From: Bacillota bacterium
GTDB lineage: Bacteria; Bacillota; Clostridia; Acetivibrionales; DTU013
Direction: 5' to 3'
Assembly: GCA_023411575.1 (NCBI GenBank)
Contig: JAEYOP010000025.1
Location: 1-32,094, forward strand
Length of the DNA stretch: 32,094 nucleotides
The position numbers were made by a program, and so were the translations under genes. The notes below the pieces were generated by a model. The model was not told the origin of the DNA, made no database searches, and was given only the letters and a program-made list of their open reading frames with translations. How positions within the stretch are numbered: position 1 is the first letter of the stretch; every line of letters begins with the position of its first letter. This document shows, one piece after another, positions 14,325 to 21,083 of this stretch.

Positions 14325-14549
14325 TTAAATCTTTAGTTCAGCCATGATTTCTCCTTTTGATAGTAAGCTCAGAAATCTATTCATAATATCTTTGTTGTCT
14401 TCAGTGAATTGAACAATGAAACAATTTTTGTTTTGTTTAATAAACTCATAAGTATCTTCAATATTACTACTACAAACAATTGGAATTCCCTCATAATTTA
14501 CTTTTACACACCCTATGTTTTCTAATACTACGTCTCTTCTATTTTCCAT
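14325..14549 (-). CDS. Hypothetical protein, 74 residues
   Basis: Begins MENRRDVVLENIGCVKVNYE, with alternating strands and a helix ending KGEIMAELKI. Ribosome site AGAGGATG. No known family seen. Confidence 0.72.
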   Translation of the reverse strand: MENRRDVVLENIGCVKVNYEGIPIVCSSNIEDTYEFIKQNKNCFIVQFTEDNKDIMNRFLSLLSKGEIMAELKI

Positions 14550-14596
14550 TTATACATCCTCTTTTCTATTATTATTTATTTTAATAAATTATAGCT

Positions 14597-14818
14597 TTAA
14601 TTACAATCATGAAAAAACAAACATATTTCCTTATCGCTATATCCAATGTCATAATCAGACGTTTCAAATGAAATTGGTGTATTTAAATATGGATATGGGT
14701 AAATCATGTCTTTTAACTCTTTTTCGCTCAATGACTTACAATAGGTTAGGTCTATATTAAAATCATCATAACTTTCATCAAAGTTATTTATAAACATCTT
14801 AAACTCTTTTAATTTCAT
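14597..14818 (-). CDS. Hypothetical protein, 73 residues
   Basis: Acidic; starts MKLKEFKMFINNFDESYDDF and ends EICLFFHDCN. The central CKSLSEKELKDMIYPYPYL could be a helix-loop. AAAGGAG before the ATG and a hairpin (GCTATA-TTT-TATAGC) directly before that. No family recognised. Confidence 0.72.
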   Translation of the reverse strand: MKLKEFKMFINNFDESYDDFNIDLTYCKSLSEKELKDMIYPYPYLNTPISFETSDYDIGYSDKEICLFFHDCN

Positions 14819-14834
14819 TTACATTCTCCTTTCG

Positions 14835-14849
14835 GCTATAAAATATAGC
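14835..14849 (-). repeat. Intergenic hairpin GCTATA-N3-TATAGC
   Basis: Perfect 6-bp stem with a 3-base loop placed directly before the ribosome site of the 73-residue gene. It is a GC-containing member of the otherwise A/T hairpins (TAAAA-N5-TTTTA) seen in most gaps of this block, and the changed arms remain complementary. Confidence 0.6.
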
Positions 14850-14861
14850 TTTTAAATAGAT

Positions 14862-15101
14862 TTAAAACTCGTCATTTATAATCAAGGCTACGGAATCTCT
14901 AATTGTCTTACTATCATATTTTAGAAACGCCTTTAATGTTTCCTCGTCTATAGCTTTGTTTACATATAAACTATTTAACATAGTCATCATTCCATATTGA
15001 TATATAGAGTTATAAATTTCATCATTTATAACATAAGATATTGGTTTTGTTTTATTCTCAAACATCCTTTGCCCTTTTGATTTTTTTATATATTCATCCA
15101 T
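14862..15101 (-). CDS. Hypothetical protein, 79 residues
   Basis: Starts MDEYIKKSKGQRMFENKTKP at 15101, chosen because GGAAGGAG precedes it; the longer frame begins inside that site. Largely helical, with YGMMTMLNSLYVNKAIDEETL as a probable helix-turn-helix-like pair. No family recognised. Confidence 0.72.
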   Translation of the reverse strand: MDEYIKKSKGQRMFENKTKPISYVINDEIYNSIYQYGMMTMLNSLYVNKAIDEETLKAFLKYDSKTIRDSVALIINDEF

Positions 15102-15136
15102 TATTTTTTCTCCTTCCATATGTTAAAATACTCATT

Positions 15137-15337
15137 TTATTGTACTTTTTGAAAATCTAGCTCTTGACTATCAATGCTTTCAACCCACACACATGAATAT
15201 TCTTTGTTAAAATCAACATAAGCGTCAATTTCTTCAAATTTTCTATTCTTTACTCTACATTCTAAGCAAGTAATTTTTTCTTCACTTTCAAGCACTTGAA
15301 CATCAAGACTCTTATTACATACTTTACATATAGCCAC
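15137..15337 (-). CDS. Small zinc-finger protein, 66 residues
   Basis: GTG start behind AGAGGTG. Two knuckles at the N-terminus, CKVC and CLEC, about 20 residues apart, form a zinc ribbon. The C-terminus ends CVWVESIDSQELDFQKVQ; the SIDSQ codons contain the recurrent TTGATAGTCAA palindrome, as does the end of the protein at 25310-25480. Role unknown. Confidence 0.72.
   Translation of the reverse strand: MAICKVCNKSLDVQVLESEEKITCLECRVKNRKFEEIDAYVDFNKEYSCVWVESIDSQELDFQKVQ
15164..15174. repeat. TTGA-N3-TCAA palindrome, copy 2
   Basis: TTGACTATCAA inside the last codons of the small zinc-finger gene, 27 bases from its stop. Same 11-mer as the copies near 1859, 22408 and 25325, in reverse orientation to the first. 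Confidence 0.6.
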
Positions 15338-15372
15338 TAACTCACCTCTTTTTTTGACTTTTAATAAAACGT

Positions 15373-15549
15373 TTATTTTATCTTAGTCCAATAACGCTTT
15401 AAATCTTCTTTTAGTAAATTTCCTCCACCAGTCTTACTACACATAAAGTAGAAAAAATCTACAGTATCCTTTTTCTTATAATCTCTTTCAATCATGATAT
15501 GTATATTTTCATTATTGTTATTTCTATATACACCTTTTAAACTACTCAT
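15373..15549 (-). CDS. Hypothetical protein, 58 residues
   Basis: Begins MSSLKGVYRNNNNENIHIMI and ends LLKEDLKRYWTKIK. The start at 15549 has AGAAAGGAG at correct distance; the longer frame does not. Small sheet then one helix. Unrecognised. Confidence 0.7.
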   Translation of the reverse strand: MSSLKGVYRNNNNENIHIMIERDYKKKDTVDFFYFMCSKTGGGNLLKEDLKRYWTKIK

Positions 15550-15572
15550 AACTTTCTCCTTTCTAATCACTT

Positions 15573-15588
15573 TAAAACAGTTGTTTTA
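15573..15588 (-). repeat. Intergenic hairpin TAAAACA-GT-TGTTTTA variant
   Basis: A 7-bp perfect inverted repeat with a 2-base centre, between the 148-residue coiled-coil gene and the next ribosome site. Clear case of the hairpin family that fills the gaps here. Confidence 0.55.
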
Positions 15589-15626
15589 TTGGAATTTTAG
15601 CCTTTGATAGCCAATAGATACAGAGA

Positions 15627-16073
15627 CTAAAATAACTCATTAAAGGTAAATTCTTCGCCACACTTATCACACACAACATAGCCAATTGTACCTATACTTG
15701 TTGGTACAAACTTATATGTATATCTTCCACCAATACATCCACCAGCTCGTAGCTTATCCTCTGTCGTTATTAACCCATGCTTTTCTTTGTCATGATTTTC
15801 TTTCCATTCGTTAATTTTAGCTTCTTCCTCTTTACTTATAGGGAAGCCCCTGTAATAATCCTCTTCCATTACCTTTACTTTTTCTTTTGCTTTTTGTAAT
15901 TCATCATCTTTATATGTTTCACTTTTTAACTTTGCTATTTCATTTTCTAAATAAGCAATTCTATTTAAATCCTGTTCATGTCTAGTTAATATAGCGTCAA
16001 CACAATCTTTCATGACTGGTACTTTTAAAAATCTACCTTCTTTTGTATGTGTAGAATAAGCATATTCTTTCAT
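15627..16073 (-). CDS. Coiled-coil protein with C-terminal CxxC tail, paralogue of 8993-9364
   Basis: 148 residues. A helical coiled-coil runs from about 30 to 75 (LNRIAYLENEIAKLKSE, QKAKEKVKVMEEDYY). The C-terminal domain GRYTYKFVPTSIGTIGYVVCDKCGEEF matches the end of the protein at 8993 in spacing and in G-I-G-T, C-x-K-C-G-E. A second Cys at RAGGCIGG precedes it, as in the paralogue (KACGNG), so the metal site may be two Cys knuckles. Function unknown. AAAGGTGG ribosome site with the TAAAAAATAACAAAT motif before it. Confidence 0.75.
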   Translation of the reverse strand: MKEYAYSTHTKEGRFLKVPVMKDCVDAILTRHEQDLNRIAYLENEIAKLKSETYKDDELQKAKEKVKVMEEDYYRGFPISKEEEAKINEWKENHDKEKHGLITTEDKLRAGGCIGGRYTYKFVPTSIGTIGYVVCDKCGEEFTFNELF

Positions 16074-16119
16074 TTATAACCACCTTTCATTTGTTATTTT
16101 TTACTTTAAAATGTTTGAT

Positions 16120-16425
16120 TTATTGAACTAACCCTAAGTCAAATACCGTTATTGGTTTATATTCAGCATTTACGAGATTATAAATATCATCCCATAATTT
16201 TTCTGCATTTAAAAACCTATATATTTCTTCGTTTTGAATCAAACTCTTAATTTTTGATTCTGGGTGGCATTTACAATTTTTATTACTGCACCACCTTATG
16301 TTGTTTTCTATTTCAACCAATTCTATAAGTATTTCATCGAACATCATCTGAGTGTTTATGTCCAACATGGACGTTTCATTGCCTCTAAGTAATAACATTC
16401 TTTTCACTATTTGATTTGCCGTCAT
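16120..16425 (-). CDS. Hypothetical protein, 101 residues
   Basis: Begins MTANQIVKRMLLLRGNETSM and contains two close Cys (CSNKNCKCH) that might bind metal, then helices to the end (AEYKPITVFDLGLVQ). The start has GGAAGGAG. Not recognised. Confidence 0.72.
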   Translation of the reverse strand: MTANQIVKRMLLLRGNETSMLDINTQMMFDEILIELVEIENNIRWCSNKNCKCHPESKIKSLIQNEEIYRFLNAEKLWDDIYNLVNAEYKPITVFDLGLVQ

Positions 16426-16465
16426 TAGATATTCTCCTTCCTTCGATTTTGATAAAATCTGAATT

Positions 16466-16717
16466 TTAACTTAATTCTCCTTTGTCATTAGTTTCTTCTC
16501 CACAAATCAATATATGTCCATCCGAAGACCTTATTCTTACACGACCATCTTCCCTGTCTATTTCATGTAATTGTTTTAGTACATTTTTTGTTCTGTCTTT
16601 TAGTTTTAACAAAACCTCGTCAGTTGATTTTAATTCCGACATTCTTTCTTCATAAAGTGCATTTAATCTAAACATTTCTTGTTGAAGTTGTTTCATTTTA
16701 TCATATTGTTTATACAT
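16466..16717 (-). CDS. Coiled-coil protein, about 83 residues
   Basis: From ATG at 16717 it begins MYKQYDKMKQLQQEMFRLNA, a coiled-coil continuing through YEERMSELKSTDEVLLKLKD, then a short C-terminal strand region (VRIRSSDGHILICGEE). A GTG at 16732 sits inside the AAGGAG site and is less likely. Unknown function. Confidence 0.66.
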   Translation of the reverse strand: MYKQYDKMKQLQQEMFRLNALYEERMSELKSTDEVLLKLKDRTKNVLKQLHEIDREDGRVRIRSSDGHILICGEETNDKGELS

Positions 16718-16769
16718 ATAATTCCCACTCACTCCTTATAAAAGACATATTTTATTAAGATTTTCAACT

Positions 16770-17231
16770 TTACAAAGCTTGATTTATCAACATTTCTAAG
16801 TCATACTCAATCTCGTTTATGACTATACAATCAAAATATCCCAAGTCAAAGCACTCCATCATTAATTCTTGAATATTTTCTTCATATCTATCTTCGGCGT
16901 TTATGTAAGCCTTATAGTTTTTATCTGATTTTGATGAATTATATCTTTCCTTTAATTTTGATATCCACTTATTTTTTAAGTCCACACAGGGAAATGCAAC
17001 AACAACTCTTTCATCAGAATTTTTAAGTCTATTCCTAACTACTTCATGTGAAGACGTAAACACTACATATCCTTGTTTAGATAGATGTTCTGCAATGTTA
17101 CCATATACTTCAGCCCAATCATCTCCACGTCTTTCATTCACCCAAAAGTTAGAACTTTCTAAATCTATGTACTTGTTATTCTTCCCAGCTAAAGTTGATT
17201 TACCTATTCCTTGATACCCTATTACAATCAT
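16770..17231 (-). CDS. P-loop NTPase/kinase-like protein
   Basis: Begins MIVIGYQGIGKSTLAGKNNK: Walker A GYQGIGKST at 5-13. The next part, KYIDLESSNFW and the later YVVFTSSHEVVRNRL, follows the plan of small nucleotide or nucleoside kinases that sort a substrate, but no known kinase signature beyond the P-loop is certain. The start at 17231 (153 residues) has TTGGAGG before it, placed in the end of the upstream gene, so the two genes are coupled. Could phosphorylate a nucleotide or act as a regulator; this is inference. Confidence 0.7.
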   Translation of the reverse strand: MIVIGYQGIGKSTLAGKNNKYIDLESSNFWVNERRGDDWAEVYGNIAEHLSKQGYVVFTSSHEVVRNRLKNSDERVVVAFPCVDLKNKWISKLKERYNSSKSDKNYKAYINAEDRYEENIQELMMECFDLGYFDCIVINEIEYDLEMLINQAL

Positions 17232-17232
17232 C

Positions 17233-17601
17233 TTATTCGTCCTCCAATATTTCAAATTCTCTACGATACAATTGACTTCCATCTTCCATTAAAAATAAAT
17301 AATTTCCTTGACCAAATGTATCTTCCTCAAACTCAACAAACTCTTTTATTTTTGTTATATTTTTATTGCTTTTAATCATAATTTTTGTTCCTATCTTTAC
17401 ATAATCATGTTTATAAGTTTTTATATGTATTTTATTTGTAAGCTTTGTATATTCATCAAATATTTTAGTAATAATCCACGACTCACATTCTCCACAACAA
17501 TCACCACACGGTATTTCACAATCATCCACTTCGCCCAATCTATTAACCGTACAACATTCCATTGGAACATAATGCTCTAAATACTCAACCATTTTTATCA
17601 T
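17233..17601 (-). CDS. Cysteine-rich hypothetical protein, 122 residues
   Basis: The N-terminal 45 residues hold eight Cys (ECCTVNRLGE..CEIPCGDCCGECESW), enough for one or two zinc sites. The C-terminal part is beta-rich (HDYVKIGTKIMIKSNKNITK, LFLMEDGSQLYRREFEIL), like an SH3-type fold. Overlap or adjacency with the P-loop gene suggests shared function. AAAGGGAG upstream. Unrecognised. Confidence 0.72.
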   Translation of the reverse strand: MIKMVEYLEHYVPMECCTVNRLGEVDDCEIPCGDCCGECESWIITKIFDEYTKLTNKIHIKTYKHDYVKIGTKIMIKSNKNITKIKEFVEFEEDTFGQGNYLFLMEDGSQLYRREFEILEDE

Positions 17602-17645
17602 TCTATCTCACTCCCTTTAAAATGCTCGATTTATTGTAATCAGAT

Positions 17646-17849
17646 TTATTCTTCTTCTACTGTTAGACATACTTGTATTTTTAATATATCTATGTTTTCT
17701 CCCATCTCTTCTAGGTTCTTTATAATATTTGCTGTAATCATTCCCTTGTAACCCTCTATTCCTAGGTTATTAAATACTGCTTCATCATGGTCATTTAACA
17801 CTCCTTCTTCTGTAAAAGATGTACTAATAATGACTTTGCATTTTTTCAT
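17646..17849 (-). CDS. Hypothetical protein, 67 residues
   Basis: Begins MKKCKVIISTSFTEEGVLND and ends ILKIQVCLTVEEE: two strands around a helix. The pattern is typical of small phage accessory proteins. No family recognised. Confidence 0.7.
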   Translation of the reverse strand: MKKCKVIISTSFTEEGVLNDHDEAVFNNLGIEGYKGMITANIIKNLEEMGENIDILKIQVCLTVEEE

Positions 17850-17872
17850 TTCATCACATCCAAACTTATATT

Positions 17873-18181
17873 TTATTTCTTTCTTTGCCCTAATCTATAC
17901 TTTTCACCGCATATACTACACTTAGCTATAAATGAGCCTCTTCTTACTTGTTTAAGTGCCCCACCACATTTACATTTTTCTTTATTACATCTTTCAACCA
18001 TGAAGCTATCAATGTTTTCTGTGTTTCTTGTGTTATTTGTGCTTTTTATACCAAGTAGTTTTAAAGTTTTCTTATATTCTCTTTCAATCCATTTGCCATT
18101 AGGCTCATGATGTAGTCCATCTCCCATCATATCTCCAAGTTTAATAAGTTGATTGTAAAGAAATTCTTTGCCATTATCCAA
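17873..18181 (-). CDS. Hypothetical protein with C-terminal zinc ribbon
   Basis: About 102 residues if the TTG at 18181 is used, with AAAGG nine bases before it; the open frame extends to 18199, but that start overlaps the ribosome site. N-terminal helical part FLYNQLIKLGDMMGDGLHHE, then a zinc ribbon with CKCGG and CSICGEKY. Resembles proteins often found in Firmicute phages with the 'GDMMGDGLHHEP' phrase; role unknown. Confidence 0.72.
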   Translation of the reverse strand: MDNGKEFLYNQLIKLGDMMGDGLHHEPNGKWIEREYKKTLKLLGIKSTNNTRNTENIDSFMVERCNKEKCKCGGALKQVRRGSFIAKCSICGEKYRLGQRKK

Positions 18182-18211
18182 AACAAGCACCCTTTCCAAA
18201 CTCTGATTTTA

Positions 18212-18472
18212 TTAATCTTCTAAATCCCCAAAAGCAGCTTTTCTTGCTTCTTCTTCACTCATTCCATTTGCCATGTGAAAGTCTACACAATGTTTAAATT
18301 CATTAACATCAATAAAACTTTCATCTAAACAAAAATGTGACGTTGCTTCACCTATGATAACTAATTCTGTACTTACACCAGTTATTATGCTGTCACTCTC
18401 ATTTGTTACCTCTAAATCACCAAATTGTTTGATAGTGTCTTGCAGTTTTTTAACTAACTCACTTGCTTTCAT
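18212..18472 (-). CDS. Hypothetical protein, 86 residues
   Basis: Starts MKASELVKKLQDTIKQFGDL at 18472, where AAAGGATG is well placed. The phrase 'ELVK.LQ.aI..fGD.EV' is common in small phage proteins whose strands follow the first helix. The C-terminus is acidic (MSEEEARKAAFGDLED), comparable to the small protein just upstream (SDEEAKELA). Confidence 0.72.
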   Translation of the reverse strand: MKASELVKKLQDTIKQFGDLEVTNESDSIITGVSTELVIIGEATSHFCLDESFIDVNEFKHCVDFHMANGMSEEEARKAAFGDLED

Positions 18473-18485
18473 TATTTTCATCCTT

Positions 18486-18599
18486 TCAATTTTGGATTTG
18501 TTTAGAAGCCAATTCTTTCGCTTCTTCGTCTGAATATCCTTTTTCTTTGTAATAAACAACATCTTCCCAATACAAAAATTCTGCCTCGCTCATTTCCAT
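18486..18599 (-). CDS. Very small protein, 37 residues
   Basis: Reads MEMSEAEFLYWEDVVYYKEK and ends ASKQIQN, acidic and probably helical. GAGGAGTGAAAGG precedes the ATG at 18599. A longer open frame that crosses this gene in another phase is a shadow. Unknown function. Confidence 0.62.
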   Translation of the reverse strand: MEMSEAEFLYWEDVVYYKEKGYSDEEAKELASKQIQN

Positions 18600-18615
18600 A
18601 CCTTTCACTCCTCAA

Positions 18616-18658
18616 CAAATTCTTATTTTAAAACCTTAAACAATTTTGGATTTTATTC
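18616..18658 (-). repeat. 43-bp direct repeat, copy 1
   Basis: Exactly the same 43 bases as 18902-18944 (beginning CAAATTCTTATTTTAAAACC on the plus strand). It starts at the stop of the gene at 18653 and fills the gap before the 37-residue gene. Confidence 0.85.
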
Positions 18659-18883
18659 ATTTACCGATTCAAAATACCTCTTAAAGCTTTCTTCTGATAT
18701 TTCTAACCACTCAAAGTCCCCATCTTCATTAGTTAGCCTTATTTCTCCACCACATACTCTCCATGGGTCTCTATCAAATAGCCATATACTTCCGTCTTTT
18801 ACCTCTTTATACTCATTCTCAATAGTAAATCCGTCATCATCACATTTAGGCACTAAAAATGATTCTTTGCATTTATAAGCCAT
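18653..18883 (-). CDS. Hypothetical protein, 76 residues
   Basis: Starts MAYKCKESFLVPKCDDDGFT; the ATG at 18883 is chosen because AGGTGAT precedes it. The body reads like a small beta-barrel (DGSIWLFDRDPWRVCGGEIRLTN) with WLEISEESFKRYFE at the end, typical of phage proteins that carry a W-rich small domain. Its stop lies in the 43-bp repeat. Unrecognised. Confidence 0.72.
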   Translation of the reverse strand: MAYKCKESFLVPKCDDDGFTIENEYKEVKDGSIWLFDRDPWRVCGGEIRLTNEDGDFEWLEISEESFKRYFESVNE

Positions 18884-18901
18884 ATCTATCACCTAACCTT
18901 T

Positions 18902-18944
18902 CAAATTCTTATTTTAAAACCTTAAACAATTTTGGATTTTATTC
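18902..18944 (-). repeat. 43-bp direct repeat, copy 2
   Basis: Second exact copy of 18616-18658, again starting at the stop of the upstream gene (18944) and ending before the next ribosome site. The two copies flank the gene at 18653-18883, so recombination between them would remove or duplicate this gene cleanly. Confidence 0.85.
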
Positions 18945-19225
18945 TAATCTTCTTGTAACTCAATGACATAACTATCAAAATACTTAGCCCATGGTAAAAA
19001 TCTATTTAAGCCTCTTTGACCCGTTCCACAACCCTCTTTATCTGATATGGTTAATAATATTTCTCTAGGTTCAACTGGTAGCCAATTTTTAGGCAACAAG
19101 TCTAACAACAAATCTTCGTTGATAACATCCTCTTTAATATATACTTTATTAAAACTTACTGGAACTTCACACTCTTTTACAAACCTGTGTACTCCGTATC
19201 TCCTTTTATATAAAATTACTTTCAC
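18944..19225 (-). CDS. Hypothetical protein, 93 residues
   Basis: GTG at 19225 has AAAGGGTGATTAGC before it. It begins MKVILYKRRYGVHRFVKECE and contains NWLPVEPREILLTISDKEG. One Cys in the N-terminal half (VKECEV) and one late (EGCG) do not form a motif. No family recognised. Confidence 0.7.
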   Translation of the reverse strand: MKVILYKRRYGVHRFVKECEVPVSFNKVYIKEDVINEDLLLDLLPKNWLPVEPREILLTISDKEGCGTGQRGLNRFLPWAKYFDSYVIELQED

Positions 19226-19263
19226 GCTAATCACCCTTTCAAATTCTTATTTGTTATTTTCTA

Positions 19264-19287
19264 TTGATAAAATAACTCTTTTATCAA
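19264..19287 (-). repeat. Intergenic hairpin TTGATAAAA-N6-TTTTATCAA
   Basis: Perfect 9-bp inverted repeat with a 6-base loop, in the gap between the proteasome-like gene and the next. It is the longest arm of the intergenic hairpin family. No run of T follows on the coding strand, so it is not a terminator. Confidence 0.65.
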
Positions 19288-19290
19288 CAA

Positions 19291-19878
19291 TTATTCAATT
19301 ACAATCACTTCATCATCAAGTGTGTTCATAATTACAAATGGTCGTCTTACATTGATTTGGAAATGTTCAGCCGTTTCTAATGCTAGTTTGATTCTTTCCA
19401 CAGGTGACATATCAGTATTTTGAGTTGTATACATACTACTTAATGCAAAATACATTCCACTTCCACATGATATAAACCCTTCTTTTGGCTCGACCACTGA
19501 ATAGTCGTCTTGTACTAAATATAAATCTGTATTATTAGCTAGTAAAAAATCTCCTCCAGATGCTTCACCTCTATCATTTGTTTCAAATTTGTTATCTGCA
19601 AATAATCTGCTTATTCTAGGGATTATTTTTGTCACTATGTATTCTCTATCAATAATTTCATTTTTTAATAAAGACATTTCATCAATCAGCCCTTTTGAAT
19701 ATTCTAGCAAGTCGCCCATTCTAAACGACGTAGTATATCCTATCAACATATTTTTGTTATCTTTTAGTTTAAACACCTTTTTGTTGTTATATACTATTCC
19801 ATATGAATTTGTGCTACCGAAACTATCAGCACCAATCCATACTCTATCCTTATCTTTAATTCCAGCAATACATGTCAT
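19291..19878 (-). CDS. Proteasome-like Ntn-hydrolase (peptidase T1-type fold)
   Basis: 195 residues beginning MTCIAGIKDKDRVWIGADSF. After removal of Met, Thr2 or Cys3 would be the N-terminal nucleophile of an Ntn hydrolase; the following VWIGADS and later FISCGSGMYFALSSMY match the strand and G-S-G turn of HslV and proteasome beta subunits. Similar MTCI(A/V)G proteins are known from actinobacterial and Firmicute phages as Ntn-hydrolase or proteasome-like. It probably self-assembles into a ring and cuts peptides or amides. No HslU or other ATPase partner is near. With two ClpPs this makes three chambered-protease-type genes in the window. Confidence 0.75.
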   Translation of the reverse strand: MTCIAGIKDKDRVWIGADSFGSTNSYGIVYNNKKVFKLKDNKNMLIGYTTSFRMGDLLEYSKGLIDEMSLLKNEIIDREYIVTKIIPRISRLFADNKFETNDRGEASGGDFLLANNTDLYLVQDDYSVVEPKEGFISCGSGMYFALSSMYTTQNTDMSPVERIKLALETAEHFQINVRRPFVIMNTLDDEVIVIE

Positions 19879-19925
19879 TATTGTTTCTCCTATCGATTTT
19901 ATTATGTTTTATTTTAAATAACTTT

Positions 19926-20192
19926 TTAACTGTTGAATACTTTTTCATACATAGTCAACGTGTCTCTATAACTCATGTGAAATATATACTTATACATTTT
20001 GTTGTCTTTGTTTTCATCTACATATGCCAACAATCTTGATTTCATATCTATAATGTGTTCTATATAATCCTCACGTAAAAATCCTATACATTCTTCAGTC
20101 ATATATGTTTTGTCATAGTAAATATTTTCTAAATCTTCACTTACACAAGACCCCTCATACCACCATAAACATCCTAATTCAAAAATAGTCAT
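19926..20192 (-). CDS. Hypothetical protein, 88 residues
   Basis: Begins MTIFELGCLWWYEGSCVSED at 20192 with AAGAGGTG upstream; helical and acidic to the end (RDTLTMYEKVFNS). It is preceded by a structured leader (20204-20232) and lies downstream of the oppositely oriented gene at 20327. Unrecognised. Confidence 0.72.
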   Translation of the reverse strand: MTIFELGCLWWYEGSCVSEDLENIYYDKTYMTEECIGFLREDYIEHIIDMKSRLLAYVDENKDNKMYKYIFHMSYRDTLTMYEKVFNS

Positions 20193-20203
20193 ATACACCT
20201 CTT

Positions 20204-20232
20204 AAAATCTATGATTTATCCAATCAGATTTT
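20204..20232 (-). promoter_or_regulatory. Leader hairpin before the 88-residue gene
   Basis: AAAATCT and AGATTTT (7-bp arms) with an inner GATT/AATC pair, placed directly before AAGAGGTG. It is a longer member of the intergenic hairpin family and could affect access to the ribosome site. Confidence 0.45.
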
Positions 20233-20272
20233 ATTGTCCTATTTTTATCTATATATTAATTTTAAATTGCAG

Positions 20273-20278
20273 TATAAT
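20273..20278 (+). promoter_or_regulatory. -10 box of the plus-strand gene
   Basis: Perfect TATAAT, 49 bases before the ATG at 20327. No convincing -35 at 17 bases (TATATA-like), so activity may need an activator or the A/T-rich upstream DNA. Confidence 0.5.
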
Positions 20279-20326
20279 TAATTTATCAAGAATAATCTTG
20301 AAATACTTAAGAAAGGAAATATATTC

Positions 20327-20611
20327 ATGAAACTAGATGAATTAAAGAAACAGCTCCATGATATTTCAGTATCAATACATGGCTACGCCGATGATTCTAT
20401 TTATGTGGGAAACGGTTATGATTTTTATATTAATTTTAACCAAGACCCTCACGTTATCAAAATTTCAAAGACATTGGATGCAGACCTAATGAATGCTAAA
20501 GTTCAAGAAATACAACAACTATTAAAATCTTATGGCTTTACTAGCGACGTAATTGTCACCGACCTTACTCCATTTTTGAAAGAATACAAAATATCTTTTA
20601 CTACAATCTAA
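20327..20611 (+). CDS. Lone plus-strand gene, 94-residue protein of unknown function
   Basis: The only rightward gene in the window. It starts MKLDELKKQLHDISVSIHGY and contains strand-rich segments (DDSIYVGNGYDFYINFNQD, FTSDVIVTDLTPF), one helix (LMNAKVQEIQQLLKSYG) and a C-terminal strand. The protein is acidic. AGAAAGGAA precedes the ATG, a TATAAT lies upstream and a rho-independent terminator downstream, so it forms a complete single-gene transcription unit facing the operon. Such 'moron'-like units often carry host-interaction or anti-defence functions, but no family is recognised here and this is only a suggestion. Confidence 0.85.
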   Translation: MKLDELKKQLHDISVSIHGYADDSIYVGNGYDFYINFNQDPHVIKISKTLDADLMNAKVQEIQQLLKSYGFTSDVIVTDLTPFLKEYKISFTTI

Positions 20612-20619
20612 TTCGTTAT

Positions 20620-20650
20620 AGAGGAGTAATTATTAGTCTCCTCTTTTTTA
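20620..20650 (+). terminator. Rho-independent terminator of the plus-strand gene
   Basis: Stem AGAGGAG (20620-20626) and CTCCTCT (20638-20644) with an 11-base loop, followed by TTTTT. In the other direction no T run follows, so leftward transcription is not expected to stop here. Confidence 0.85.
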
Positions 20651-20669
20651 ATTAAACTTTCCATTTTAA

Positions 20670-21035
20670 CTACTTCTTAAACCCACTAGAATATTCATCT
20701 ACGTTGTCTCTATAAACAATAACTTCGTCATCGCTCATTCCAATATACTTCATATTGTATTTCTTGATTCTAGCCTTAATTGATTTCGGCATACCTTCAC
20801 CAGCATAAGCATATGGAAACGTGTTTGTTTTCTTTAGCAACTCTTTCATATTCTTATAGCCTTTCTTTTTACACACAAAATCTTTAAACGCTTCGTCATT
20901 TATAAGATGCCAACAAATCACTGAACCATATTCATCGTCTTGACATCTAAGATAATTAACAAAGTCAATAACAAAATCAAATTGCGGATGTGTTTCACTT
21001 TTGAATATCATTCCAGTTTTTAAATCCTCTTTCAT
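20670..21035 (-). CDS. Hypothetical protein, 121 residues
   Basis: Begins MKEDLKTGMIFKSETHPQFD. The first phrase 'DLKtGMi' matches the small beta domain seen inside the protein at 22424 (SDLKDGMVLTYRNG), so this may be a related family. The C-terminal part is helical and basic (MKELLKKTNTF, SIKARIKKYNMKY). AAAGGAG precedes the start. Function unknown. Confidence 0.72.
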   Translation of the reverse strand: MKEDLKTGMIFKSETHPQFDFVIDFVNYLRCQDDEYGSVICWHLINDEAFKDFVCKKKGYKNMKELLKKTNTFPYAYAGEGMPKSIKARIKKYNMKYIGMSDDEVIVYRDNVDEYSSGFKK

Positions 21036-21083
21036 ATTTCATCTCCTTTTCTATTGATAGAACCATTATTTTATCTATATATT

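Noticed and set aside
18473..18562. N-terminal extension of the 86-residue protein up to 18562
   Set aside because: This stretch is the shadow of the 37-residue gene in another frame; the AAAGGATG site supports the start at 18472.
20620..20650. Bidirectional terminator
   Set aside because: A T run follows the stem only on the plus strand.
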